A stretch of DNA of 64,000 nucleotides from Chryseobacterium gleum (lineage in GTDB: Bacteria; Bacteroidota; Bacteroidia; Flavobacteriales; Weeksellaceae), in contig NZ_LR134289.1 in the NCBI RefSeq assembly GCF_900636535.1, forward strand, positions 3,551,001-3,615,000, read 5' to 3'. Shown piece by piece: positions 43,283 to 53,673 of the stretch (its first letter is position 1; every line of letters starts with the position of its first letter). The position numbers and the translations under genes were made by a program. The notes under the pieces are model-generated. The model worked only from the letters and a program-made list of their open reading frames with translations, did no database searches and had not been told where the DNA came from.

Positions 43283-46200
43283 ATGAGAAAGCCACTATTA
43301 AGTGTTGTAAGACAAAACACAAAACTGCTTAATTCAATTATATTTTTTACCTGCTGGTCTCAATTACACGCCCATGCCAACTCACTCTTTTTGAATAAGG
43401 GTGAAAATGTAACGCCTATTATGGAAGTTTCACCATCTTCAGGCAGAAATATTGAAAGTAAAAGCCCTGAACAAGGTAAAAATACCCCGGAAATCTCTGA
43501 TTCAAAGGGGAAAACGGAAAATAAAAATAATATTCAAACTAATACTGCTGCTCCTACGGTTATTACATTACCTGAAACTAATCCGGGAGCAAATGGAAAA
43601 ACAAGATATTATCTTTCAGATATTAAAGAAGGGATCATTGGTACAGATGCAGATCATCCGATAGACCAGGTATATGATAATATCTTTACTATTTCGCTTG
43701 ATGAAAAGATAAACCCGGAATATCAATATACGTTAGAATATGATCTGTACGGAGCAACAAGCTATAAAGAAGTAAGTAAAGTAATTAATGATGAATTGGC
43801 AACGGGAGGAAATAATCTTCTGAAAAATGAAGGATGGGTTCATCAGTCTGAGCCTGTTTCGGTAAGCTCTGTTCATCAGGGGATTAATACTATTATCTTT
43901 ACGATACCTCACCTGTCAAAATCTAGTTATAAAGTAAGAAACCTTCAAATAGGTGTTTCTGAAAAAAAGCAAAATCTTGGGAGTATAGGTGAAAAGTATA
44001 ATGCTGCCACAATTTCAAAGTTTATAACCAATATCGGAGGTGCAGAAAAGCTGAACCTCGGTTCGGCAGGGCTCGCTATTCCTCAAGGAGCATTAAAGAG
44101 CTCGGAAAACTTTTCTATTACTGCTCTCAGAGATATAGATATGCCTGCATTGTCTCCGGAAATGGTGAATGTAACTTTACAAAATGCAGGATATCGATTC
44201 CTCCCTCATGGTGAGCATTTTTCGGCTCCTGCAAAAGTAACAATAGGATATGATAAAAGTAAAATCCCGACCGGATATACTGAACAGGATATCAGAACCT
44301 ACTATTTTGACAAGCAACAAAAAAAATGGATTGCTTTGGAAAAAGATACTTTGAATCATCAGCAAAGTGCTTTAATTTCAAAAACCACCCACTTCACCGA
44401 TATGGTAAATGGGATTCTGAAAGTGCCTGAATCTCCGGAAACAGGGAGCTATGCACCCAACTCCATTAAAGATATAAAAGCAGCAAATCCTTCTGAAGGA
44501 ATTGTAAGTATTGCTCCTCCTACACCGAACAGCATGGGAAGTGTAACAACCAATTTTCCTATTAAACTTCCTGCAGGAAGAAACGGAATGCAGCCGTCAT
44601 TAAATGTAAGCTACAGTAGTGAAGGCGGAAATGGCTGGATGGGAATGGGATGGGATATGTCAGTTCCTGCCGTATCCATCGACACTAGATGGGGAGTTCC
44701 TACCTATGGACATATGGATGGAGATAGCGTAGATGATGGAAAAGAAACCGAAATTTATACTTTAGGTGGTGAGCAGTTAACATTTGAAGTAAGTCCGGGC
44801 GTTTTTGCTATGCCAAACAGAAACGAAGGTTTTAATAAAGACAGAGTGCCGGACAGACAGTTCTATCCGAGAGTTGAAGGAGCATATAGCAGGATTATAA
44901 GAAAAGGGATCAACCCGGATAATTATGTGTGGATTGTCACTTCAAAAGATGGTACAGCCTCTTATTTCGGAGGGGATGAAACCGGCGTAAAAGAGAATGC
45001 GGTTCTTAGAGATGCTAATGGAAATATAGGGCATTGGGGATTATATAAAACAATAGATGCCAACGGAAATTATGTAAAATACGAGTACGATAAACCTATA
45101 TACAGTTCTTCAGGTGCCATTGGGAACGGAGGAAAAGAAATGTATGTAAAAAAAATAGAATATGCTCTTCATGATGCCAACCCATCTTTAAAAAAATATA
45201 CAGTCAATTTTGGTTACGATGCTCAGCAAAGAGAAGATGTACAGGTAAATGCAAGGCTTGGATTTGTGCAGGTAACTTCAAAGAGATTAGGGAATATTCA
45301 GATATTATATGATGGGACAAAGGTAAGAAGCTATGATTTTCAATATAAAAAAGGAGCATTTTCTAAATCTCTTTTGGAAAGCATTACTGAAAAAGATGCT
45401 AATGATAATGTTTTCTATACCAATAAAATAGAATATTTTAATAATATAGAAACCTCTCAGTACACTCCAGAAACTACGATAAATGCAGTAGCCAATGATG
45501 CGGGAATAAAAAGCTCATCCCTATTGGGAAATGGCAATTCCAAAAATACCACGATAGGAGGGGCTCTTACATTTGGAATTGCATTGGCTGGTGACTCTAA
45601 AGGGTACAATCCTTTAATTAAAAGTGCTACTCTCGGTGGAGACTACCAATACACAGATGGAGATGGCGGAGGAAGAATTTCCATGACAGATGTTGATGGG
45701 GACGGCCTTCCGGACAAGATTGTAAAGAATGACTGGAGCTCCCCGGAAACTGCTTTCCAGTACAGAAAGAAAGGTAGGGATACCAATCCTTTTGAAGGAA
45801 CTTTATTAACTCCGGAAAATTCAAAATCTTTTTCCTACTCGAAAAGCTATACGAATGCATTTGGGTTTCAGGCTACAGCAGGAGATCTTGTTGCTGCAAG
45901 TGGTTCATTTGGAACCTCTAAGACAAAGGATTTTACCTATAACTATTTTACAGATGCCAATAGCGATGGTATACAGGATATAGTTAGCAATGGTCAAATA
46001 TATTTTGGTAGGATAGACAACGGGGTTTTAAAATATACCACAGATGTGTCGCTCACACCAAACCCTATCACTAAAGGTGCGGCGATAAGTACTCCGAGTA
46101 TAGATTGTAACGATTTGCTTGAAGATTACAAAAGTTCACCGCTTCACGATGTTGTTAAAGTATGGAAAGCTCCTTATGATGGATATATTAAAATTTCAGG

Positions 46201-46480
46201 TCTTATTAAACTGAAAAATCCTGCAAGTCCTGATGGAGTAAAGATAAGTTTACAATATTATAAACCTCAAACGAATACTTCTACTTTTTTAATTCCTTTT
46301 ACAGTGCTAAATGCTGCAAATAGCACTTATATGGTTAATCAACCATCAGTGGAGGTAAAGCAAGGAGATTATTTTTATTTCAGGATAAATTCAATAGATA
46401 ATGGTACAGAAGATGCAGTTGAGCTGCCAATAAATATTGAATATATATGCTCCGTTAGCCAATATATATCATTTATATAA
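43283..46480 (+). CDS. SpvB/RHS polymorphic toxin, N-terminal part (frameshifted)
   Basis: 1065 residues as it stands. An N-terminal signal (LLNSIIFFTCWSQLHAHA) suggests Sec export. From about residue 410 comes the SpvB domain (TTNFPIKLPAGRNGMQPSLN, YSSEGGNGWMGMGWDMSVP) as in the B subunit of Tc toxins. FG-GAP-like calcium loops follow (DVDGDGLPD near 795, DANSDGIQD near 892). The frame ends after the off-frame residues ICSVSQYISFI at a TAA, and the protein plainly continues in the frame that begins at 46437. The shift maps to the (AT)4 tract at 46441-46448. One more AT would give EYIYAPLANIYHLYND in a single frame. Confidence 0.85.
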   Translation: MRKPLLSVVRQNTKLLNSIIFFTCWSQLHAHANSLFLNKGENVTPIMEVSPSSGRNIESKSPEQGKNTPEISDSKGKTENKNNIQTNTAAPTVITLPETNPGANGKTRYYLSDIKEGIIGTDADHPIDQVYDNIFTISLDEKINPEYQYTLEYDLYGATSYKEVSKVINDELATGGNNLLKNEGWVHQSEPVSVSSVHQGINTIIFTIPHLSKSSYKVRNLQIGVSEKKQNLGSIGEKYNAATISKFITNIGGAEKLNLGSAGLAIPQGALKSSENFSITALRDIDMPALSPEMVNVTLQNAGYRFLPHGEHFSAPAKVTIGYDKSKIPTGYTEQDIRTYYFDKQQKKWIALEKDTLNHQQSALISKTTHFTDMVNGILKVPESPETGSYAPNSIKDIKAANPSEGIVSIAPPTPNSMGSVTTNFPIKLPAGRNGMQPSLNVSYSSEGGNGWMGMGWDMSVPAVSIDTRWGVPTYGHMDGDSVDDGKETEIYTLGGEQLTFEVSPGVFAMPNRNEGFNKDRVPDRQFYPRVEGAYSRIIRKGINPDNYVWIVTSKDGTASYFGGDETGVKENAVLRDANGNIGHWGLYKTIDANGNYVKYEYDKPIYSSSGAIGNGGKEMYVKKIEYALHDANPSLKKYTVNFGYDAQQREDVQVNARLGFVQVTSKRLGNIQILYDGTKVRSYDFQYKKGAFSKSLLESITEKDANDNVFYTNKIEYFNNIETSQYTPETTINAVANDAGIKSSSLLGNGNSKNTTIGGALTFGIALAGDSKGYNPLIKSATLGGDYQYTDGDGGGRISMTDVDGDGLPDKIVKNDWSSPETAFQYRKKGRDTNPFEGTLLTPENSKSFSYSKSYTNAFGFQATAGDLVAASGSFGTSKTKDFTYNYFTDANSDGIQDIVSNGQIYFGRIDNGVLKYTTDVSLTPNPITKGAAISTPSIDCNDLLEDYKSSPLHDVVKVWKAPYDGYIKISGLIKLKNPASPDGVKISLQYYKPQTNTSTFLIPFTVLNAANSTYMVNQPSVEVKQGDYFYFRINSIDNGTEDAVELPINIEYICSVSQYISFI

Positions 46481-49400
46481 TGATTCATCAGAAACGCCAC
46501 TGCGCCAATTTAATAATATAAGTCTGGTAAGCAGCAAAAACGGAACAGGAGTGCCTGTAGGGGTAAGTTCGGGAACAATTACGGGAACATTCATTAAACC
46601 GATAACTGTACGAGATATCAATATTAATGTTTTAAGAAAGCAGACAAATGGTACTGTAACACTTATAGCGAATCAGTCATTTGCATATAATAGTGCGGGA
46701 AATAATTCTATTTCCTTTAACACAGGATCGTTGTCAGAAGGAGATATTCTATATTATCAGGTAAAATCTGATGTAAATGAAAAATGGGAGAATCTAAGCT
46801 TTAATAATTTAAAACTAACAATAAACTATAACGGAGATAATATTGACATTCCAATAATTCCTGATTTTCAATTCTTTAATCTTAAAACAAATACCCCGTC
46901 GACCTTTAAATCTCACTTTTCTCCTCCTGCTAACTTTAGTAATTATGGACTATATGCAAAGCTGGCAGATAAACCAGAGGGCAACTATACTTTTATTGTA
47001 AGAACAAGGCCGGTAGGAACAGGAAACTTTGCGATACCTCAGATAACGACAATAAATTGGACCGGTAGTGCAAGTTCTATTCAGCAGCTTTCCATTTATC
47101 AGTCTATCCAGCAGGGCTATGAATATTATGTGGAGTGCTACTCTGATCTTGGTGCCGATGAGGGCTTAGATGGCTATACTTCTAATATACAGGTTGAGCT
47201 CCGTGAGCCTGTATATTTCAACACTTCTGCACCAACTGTATTTGCTACTCATGATATAAATGTTTATGGCAAAGACACAGATAAAATATATCAAACAGGA
47301 TCTACATCCAATCTTTCACAAGATGATGGAAGGTTTGGAGCAATGTACAGAAACTGGGGGCAGTTTATATATCATGGTGGATATGGAACTCTTCCTGCTG
47401 CGTGTAGTCAGTTACAAAGTCAGTTAGTCGATTATGGAAGCCAGGCAATAGATCCAGGAAAGTTGGTTCCTCCTAATGATCCAAATGATTCTACTCCTTT
47501 GAATGAAAGAGTATTTATCATGATGAATGCTTATAATGGACGAGATCTTAATGCACCAACGAATTCAGACTATGTTCAAAGATTTGTCGGAATTAGCAAA
47601 ACTACTTACGTTCAAAATCAGGATGTTTCTACCTCTAGAATGGGGATGACTGATATGGGAGTACTTTCACAGGGTTCATCATCAGATGCTCCCGGAATTT
47701 TTAATGCACCGGTGAAACAGTCAAAAACAACTAATAATAATACAGGTTCCTCCCTGGGAGCTGGACCGTTTTCATTAAATAATACGACGTCTTCCGGTAA
47801 CACGATCAATACGCTGGATTATTTTGATATGAACGGAGATGGCTATCCGGATGTATTGAATGGTAATATGATCCAGTATACCAATATGATCGGTATGCTT
47901 TCCGCTTATACAATAGCGGGGGCAAATGATAACTCGCATAGAACAGATCATTCCAATTCAGGAAAAGGAATGGGGCAGAATTATCCGTTATCAGGAAAAT
48001 CCAATAATTCCAGCAATAAGAATGCACAGCAGGCTGCCGAAGCAGGAATTAACTTCTCTGCTGGATCGTCTAATGGAAGTGATAGTTCAAACTATAGCTA
48101 TATAGATATTAATGGTGATGGTTTATTAGATAAGGTTGCAGAGAGTGGGCAGGTACAGCTCAATTTAGGATATTCTTATGCCGCTCCGGAAAACCTTTCT
48201 TATGGAAGCTTTAGAAATGGAGAAACAACTTCTTCCAACTTAGGAGCGGGAGCATCTATTGGGGGAACTACAACGAGCAACCTGCCTAAAGGATTAAGTA
48301 TGTTCAATGCGAGTATATCTTTCGGAGCAGGGAAATCAGAAACACTTAGTGATCAGAAAACATCATTGATAGATATAAATAATGATGGATTAGCAGATTT
48401 AGTTAGCGTTTCCGGGGGAAACCTAAATGTGCAGTTAAATACAGGGAACAGATTTGTTTCAATACCATGGAATGCATCTTCAGCTATTCAGCAGGATGTT
48501 TCCAGAGGATATAATTTAAACATAGCGGCTACCGCATCTGTACTTATTCCGATTGGAACTACCGGAAATTCATTTAAAATTTCTATAAATCCAAGCTCAA
48601 GCTTTGGAGAAGGAGACAGCAATGTGCAGCAGCAGATTATGGATCTAAATGGAGATGGATATCCGGACTTGTTGAGATCACAAGTTGATGGGAATGGAAA
48701 CTTTATCAACAATACAGGTCTTGTAAAATATTCTACCATTGGAACAACCAATCTTCTTAAGAAAGTAACCACTCCAATGGGAGGTTCTTGGGAAGTTACT
48801 TATGAAAGGACCGGAAACACCTATGATATGCCTCAAAACAAATATGTGTTGAAAAGCGTAATTACTAATGATGGATTTACCGGGGATAATGCTTTTGGAC
48901 CGGATGTTTCTAAAATCACAGTAGATTATGATAATCCATATTACAGTAGAAGAGAAAGGACTTTTTATGGATTTGCCCAAGTAATAACAAACCAGATGGA
49001 TACCAAACAGGGAGGAGCCGCCTCCAATGTGGTGTACAGAAAAACAGTACAGCGCTTCCATAATAAAAATTATTATTTAAAAGGGCTTTTAACTGATGAA
49101 CTTTTTACTGACGCCGCTGGGAAAATCTGGAAAATAACAGGTATTGAATATAATTTAAGACGGATAAAAGATACCAATACCCCTTGGATATATTTACAGC
49201 TGGAAGATGAGAAAAACTACGGAGACTACGGATATGCTTGTTTTGTTACTGTACGTAGAAAGATTGCTGCATTAACGGAAGGAGAGACAGGCGCAAAATC
49301 GACCTCTACTTTCTTCACAAATTTTGACCAATGGGGAAATGTGACGAAATCCTATGATCATGGGGATCCGGACATTGGCACCTCTGAGGTATTATACACC

Positions 49401-52400
49401 GATACTAATTATACGTTAATCAACCCATCGTCCTATATTATTATGCCAACATCCGTTAAGAGCGTGGTGCTTGGTACACAAGGTTTAACCAGAGAAAAAA
49501 AAGCGGAGTATAACGCGAATGGTGATCTATCAAAACTTGCGATCCTTAACCAGGGTGCAAACTATGCAGTGTATGATTTTGAATACGATGTGTATGGAAA
49601 TATCACTAAATCCACAGGGCCTGAAAATAATGGAGGTCAAAGGTTTTTCCATCAGTATACTTATGATGATTATATCAAAACATATCCGGTAAAAGTTCAG
49701 GATGCATTTGGGTATAGCAGCAAAACCCAATATGATTTCCGCTTTGGATTACCAACACTTACCGAAGATATGAATCTTCAGCCCATGAAGTTTGTGTATG
49801 ATGCCAAAGCCAGAATCACAGAAATTGTTGGTCCATACGAGATGTTTAACAATATTCCATGGACAATCAAATTTGAATATAATCCAATTACCAATGCTCC
49901 GCAAAATGCTTCCAATGCACAATCTTATGCAATTACGAAGCATTATGATCCGGAATACACAGACAGTACCATTAATACGATTACCATTGCCGATGGAAAC
50001 GGAGATGCCATTCAGGTAAAGAAAACAGGAGACATCCATAATGAAGGAGTAAAATATATTGTTGCCGGAAAAGTAGAACAGGATGCATTTGGCAGAGCTT
50101 TAAAGACATATTATCCGACAACTGAAAGTATAGGAACGAATAATACTCTATATAATGCAGCCGTAGATAGTATTGAACCTACCATCAATCAGTATGATAT
50201 ATTAGACAGGGTGGTTTATACTAAATTGCCGGGAGAAAACCTGTTCTCAACAGTTACTTATGGTTTCGGAACAGATGTGCAGGGAAGAAATATGTTTCAA
50301 ACAACCTTCAAAGATGAACTGGGAAGTGTTAAGAAAACTTACACGGATATCAAAGGTAGAACCACTTCTGTTCATGAAGTGTCCAATACAGGAGATATTA
50401 AAACCCAATTCACTCATGATGCCATTGGAGAGATTTTACAGGTAAAAGATGTTCAGAATAACATTACAACCTCTGTATATGATGATCTGGGAAGAAGGAT
50501 TTCTTACACTCATCCGGATAGTGGAACTACTACGTATAAGTATGACAAAGCAAGTAATATGCTGTCTAAAACCAATTCTGCCAATGAAGAAGTTCAGTAT
50601 GAATATGATTATACGAGATTGAAGGCTGTTAACTATCCTGTATATCCTGAGAATAATGTGAAGTATTATTACGGAAATGCATTAGATGCTTCAGCAATGG
50701 ATAATAATGCGGTAGGAAAATTATGGTACCAGACGGATGCTACCGGAACTCAATATCTGAAATATGGAAGATTAGGAGAGCTTACCTATCAAAGAAGATC
50801 TGTAGCGGTTCCGGGAGCGGGAGTGTATTGGTTTGGCACAGAATGGAAGTATGATACATGGAACCGTGTAAAATCCATTATCTATCCTGACGGCGAAGTG
50901 GTAAACTATAAGTATAACAGAGCCGGAAACTTAAATAACGTTTCTTCTGATAAAGATGGAAATCATTATAAAATGATCAATGGAATCGGCTATGATAAAT
51001 TTGAGCAAAGAGTCTATTTAGCAAACGGAAACGGAACGGAAACTACGTATGAGTATGAAACCAACCGCAGAAGATTGCTTAAAATGTATGCTAAAAACAG
51101 CAACAGGTACTTTATGCAGAATACCTATCAGTATGACGTGGTTTCTAATGTAATGCAGGTGCATAATAACGCCCCGGTGGTCAGTGGATTGCTCGGAGGA
51201 GGAACTAATCATGCCTATGGATATGATGATCTGTACCGCCTTACGTCTGCTTCAGGAAACTGGAGAGGGATTAATACTCAGGCACAGGAAGAACGTCATC
51301 GCTATACGGTTAGCATGACTTATGATAATATGCACAATATCATGAGCAAAACCCAGAAGCACGAATGGACTACCGGAGCAACCAATAATAACTGGACAGC
51401 CCTGGAGCCGACTTCTTATAGATTGAATTATAAGTACGAAAATACGGCCCATCCGCATGCTCCTTCTACGATTGTTGATGAGCCTAACTTGGTGCCATCC
51501 TCTACATGCTGTAACCCGAATGATCCGGGAGTGAAGTTCCAACACTATAAATATGATGCGAAAGGAAATCCTACCGGAATTGATCAGGAAACGTGTACAT
51601 TTACAGAAGCAAAAGCGGTATATATGTGGGATGAAGAAAACCGTCTGCGTTTTGTAGATACCAATCCTTCTACTCCTGAAGTTGACGGAGCGGCAATCTA
51701 CACCTACGACGCAGGGGGAGAAAGAATTATAAAAGACGTTCTGTCTTCAGGAGTTCTGTTTAGAACAGGAGGAGAGCAAACCAGCACCTGGCCTCAGCCG
51801 TTATATACCTCTCATTCTGCAACGATCTATCCTAACGGACTGGTAACGGTAAACTTCATATTTGATAATTCTCAGCCTGGAACGACATTACCACGTTACA
51901 CCAAACACTATTATGCAGGAAGCCAAAGAATAGTAAGTAAAATAGGAACCAGCCCGAATATCGGGATGTTTGATTGTAACTGGCTGATCATTCCGTTAGG
52001 AGGTACCACTCCTCCAATAAACCCGGTGAATGTATCCAATACTATTCTGCAAACCGCTATTCAGAGCAACTTGAATACTATGCAGGTAAATAATATTACT
52101 GCACCACCTAATTATGGACAAAATGCAGGATATAATGGAAATTGTGTTAATGATTATACAGGGCCAAAGGAAGAGCAAATCTATTGGCTCCATCCGGACC
52201 ACTTAGGTTCAAGCAGCTATATTACAGGAGTAGATGGTGAAGTAACACAGAATATAGAATATTTCCCAAGCGGCGAGGTATTTGTAGAGAATCATAATAA
52301 AGGAAGCAATAACAGTCTGTATAAGTTTAATGGCAAGGAACTTGATGCTGAAACTGGGTATTATTATTATGGAGCGAGGTATTATAATCCTAGAGTTTCT

Positions 52401-53156
52401 CTTTGGTTGAATGTGGATCCGCTAGCTGATTATAATCCTTTCTATAACAAAGAGCATTACATAGACGGACAGCACAACGGTGGAGCCTATAATTCTGGAA
52501 ATCTTAATCCTTATATTTATACCTATCAGAATCCTGTACGATACATTGACCCTAATGGGAAGCAGGTAGATGCAGTATTTAACAAATCAACAGGAAACCT
52601 TGCCATTATACCTGATGTAAGTAAAGTCAATACAAAATTGCCTTACAAATTTGTATCTGCCAAAAATTATAGTGAATTAAGAGCTTCTGACAAAACCAAA
52701 TACAACTATGGAATACTTGTAAGAGGTGTATTTACAGGTGGGCATTCTGAAAATGGAAATGTTACAAGAGATCCTGATAGACCACAACAAAAACCTATAC
52801 CAAATGGTAATTATGATATTTTAGATAATAATGCAGATACTAGGCACACAGGCTGGTTCAGATTAGATAAAAAAGATGGTAGCCCATATAATGATAAGGA
52901 TGATGCCACAGGAAGAGATGGTTTTAGATTTCATTTAGGAACTGAAAGCTGGGGTTGCGTTACTTGTGATGTTTCACAAGGAGATAGAAAACAAGAATGG
53001 AGTATTATAACTGATGCTCTTAATTCAACAAAAACAGAATCAGTTCCAGAAAAACGAGGAAATCAAAAATGGAATCCACTCTCTTGGTTAACGAAGTATG
53101 GAACTTTAAGAGTTACAGGAAAAGATAAAGTACCCACTAAAAAAGAAGGAAAATGA
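46437..53156 (+). CDS. RHS polymorphic toxin, core and C-terminal toxin part (frameshifted from upstream ORF)
   Basis: 2239 residues, opening with a TTG that is unlikely to be a real start. Contents in order: beta domains; FG-GAP-like loops (DMNGDGYPD, DINGDGLLD, DLNGDGYPD); a TcB-like middle segment (PMGGSWEVTYERTG, YYSRRERTFYGFAQV); YD/RHS repeats from about residue 990 (YDDLGRRISYTHPDSG); the RHS core EQIYWLHPDHLGSSSYITG and YYYGARYYNPRVSLWLNVDP; the boundary YIDPNGK near 2038. The 200-residue tip has PIPNGNYDI, then FRFHLGTESWGCVTC with His2166 and Cys2174, the L,D-transpeptidase/Tlde1-like pattern. The next gene overlaps the stop by 4 nt. Confidence 0.85.
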   Translation: MNIYAPLANIYHLYNDSSETPLRQFNNISLVSSKNGTGVPVGVSSGTITGTFIKPITVRDININVLRKQTNGTVTLIANQSFAYNSAGNNSISFNTGSLSEGDILYYQVKSDVNEKWENLSFNNLKLTINYNGDNIDIPIIPDFQFFNLKTNTPSTFKSHFSPPANFSNYGLYAKLADKPEGNYTFIVRTRPVGTGNFAIPQITTINWTGSASSIQQLSIYQSIQQGYEYYVECYSDLGADEGLDGYTSNIQVELREPVYFNTSAPTVFATHDINVYGKDTDKIYQTGSTSNLSQDDGRFGAMYRNWGQFIYHGGYGTLPAACSQLQSQLVDYGSQAIDPGKLVPPNDPNDSTPLNERVFIMMNAYNGRDLNAPTNSDYVQRFVGISKTTYVQNQDVSTSRMGMTDMGVLSQGSSSDAPGIFNAPVKQSKTTNNNTGSSLGAGPFSLNNTTSSGNTINTLDYFDMNGDGYPDVLNGNMIQYTNMIGMLSAYTIAGANDNSHRTDHSNSGKGMGQNYPLSGKSNNSSNKNAQQAAEAGINFSAGSSNGSDSSNYSYIDINGDGLLDKVAESGQVQLNLGYSYAAPENLSYGSFRNGETTSSNLGAGASIGGTTTSNLPKGLSMFNASISFGAGKSETLSDQKTSLIDINNDGLADLVSVSGGNLNVQLNTGNRFVSIPWNASSAIQQDVSRGYNLNIAATASVLIPIGTTGNSFKISINPSSSFGEGDSNVQQQIMDLNGDGYPDLLRSQVDGNGNFINNTGLVKYSTIGTTNLLKKVTTPMGGSWEVTYERTGNTYDMPQNKYVLKSVITNDGFTGDNAFGPDVSKITVDYDNPYYSRRERTFYGFAQVITNQMDTKQGGAASNVVYRKTVQRFHNKNYYLKGLLTDELFTDAAGKIWKITGIEYNLRRIKDTNTPWIYLQLEDEKNYGDYGYACFVTVRRKIAALTEGETGAKSTSTFFTNFDQWGNVTKSYDHGDPDIGTSEVLYTDTNYTLINPSSYIIMPTSVKSVVLGTQGLTREKKAEYNANGDLSKLAILNQGANYAVYDFEYDVYGNITKSTGPENNGGQRFFHQYTYDDYIKTYPVKVQDAFGYSSKTQYDFRFGLPTLTEDMNLQPMKFVYDAKARITEIVGPYEMFNNIPWTIKFEYNPITNAPQNASNAQSYAITKHYDPEYTDSTINTITIADGNGDAIQVKKTGDIHNEGVKYIVAGKVEQDAFGRALKTYYPTTESIGTNNTLYNAAVDSIEPTINQYDILDRVVYTKLPGENLFSTVTYGFGTDVQGRNMFQTTFKDELGSVKKTYTDIKGRTTSVHEVSNTGDIKTQFTHDAIGEILQVKDVQNNITTSVYDDLGRRISYTHPDSGTTTYKYDKASNMLSKTNSANEEVQYEYDYTRLKAVNYPVYPENNVKYYYGNALDASAMDNNAVGKLWYQTDATGTQYLKYGRLGELTYQRRSVAVPGAGVYWFGTEWKYDTWNRVKSIIYPDGEVVNYKYNRAGNLNNVSSDKDGNHYKMINGIGYDKFEQRVYLANGNGTETTYEYETNRRRLLKMYAKNSNRYFMQNTYQYDVVSNVMQVHNNAPVVSGLLGGGTNHAYGYDDLYRLTSASGNWRGINTQAQEERHRYTVSMTYDNMHNIMSKTQKHEWTTGATNNNWTALEPTSYRLNYKYENTAHPHAPSTIVDEPNLVPSSTCCNPNDPGVKFQHYKYDAKGNPTGIDQETCTFTEAKAVYMWDEENRLRFVDTNPSTPEVDGAAIYTYDAGGERIIKDVLSSGVLFRTGGEQTSTWPQPLYTSHSATIYPNGLVTVNFIFDNSQPGTTLPRYTKHYYAGSQRIVSKIGTSPNIGMFDCNWLIIPLGGTTPPINPVNVSNTILQTAIQSNLNTMQVNNITAPPNYGQNAGYNGNCVNDYTGPKEEQIYWLHPDHLGSSSYITGVDGEVTQNIEYFPSGEVFVENHNKGSNNSLYKFNGKELDAETGYYYYGARYYNPRVSLWLNVDPLADYNPFYNKEHYIDGQHNGGAYNSGNLNPYIYTYQNPVRYIDPNGKQVDAVFNKSTGNLAIIPDVSKVNTKLPYKFVSAKNYSELRASDKTKYNYGILVRGVFTGGHSENGNVTRDPDRPQQKPIPNGNYDILDNNADTRHTGWFRLDKKDGSPYNDKDDATGRDGFRFHLGTESWGCVTCDVSQGDRKQEWSIITDALNSTKTESVPEKRGNQKWNPLSWLTKYGTLRVTGKDKVPTKKEGK

Positions 53157-53587
53157 TGAAGTTATTTTTTAAAGTGGGGTTAATAATCCTAGTGTTAAAT
53201 TGTACATTTTCATGCAATAAGCAATGCAATGTAAAAGGGATTTTAGTTAGTGAGTTATTAATTGTTGTATCAAAAGAAAAGTCTATTAATTATTGTGATT
53301 TATTAAGTTCTGCCTTAAATGGTAATAATGAAGCTATAAAAGAACTGTCATTATTAGAGTTTAATGATTCAACAGGTTATGATCATGGTTCAGTTCTTGT
53401 GGAATTAATTTTAAAAATAGGAGAAGATAAATATCTAAAAGGTGTAGAGCCTTTAAATGTAAAGCAGAAAAAATTAGTACAATCTTATTTAGATGTAGGC
53501 TTGGAGTATGGAAATATTTCCCATATAAAAGAAAAAAGATTGGACAAAGTTTTTCCAACTATTGACACCTATTTAACTATGGAATAG
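53153..53587 (+). CDS. Putative lipoprotein immunity protein for the RHS tip
   Basis: 144 residues. A short hydrophobic signal (VGLIILVLNCTFSC) ends in a plausible though weak lipobox, so the protein would sit on the periplasmic side of a membrane. The rest is helical and unlike any family I know. Its ATG overlaps the RHS stop codon (ATGA), so it is co-translated with the toxin tip. Immunity genes always follow the toxin tip directly in RHS loci, and a periplasmic location fits a peptidoglycan-acting toxin. Function is inferred from position and location only. A/T-rich relative to the RHS core. Confidence 0.6.
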   Translation: MMKLFFKVGLIILVLNCTFSCNKQCNVKGILVSELLIVVSKEKSINYCDLLSSALNGNNEAIKELSLLEFNDSTGYDHGSVLVELILKIGEDKYLKGVEPLNVKQKKLVQSYLDVGLEYGNISHIKEKRLDKVFPTIDTYLTME

Positions 53588-53673
53588 CTCATTAGAATCA
53601 ATATTATTTTTTAGGAAACTTCAACAAAATATGGTATAAAGCTAACAAACTTCCAACTAAATAAATAGAACAT

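Noticed and set aside
49400..51700. CRISPR-like or tandem repeat array in the RHS gene
   Set aside because: The periodic sequence encodes YD/RHS peptide repeats; DNA copies differ and no regular repeat-spacer structure exists. No CRISPR array was seen anywhere in the window.
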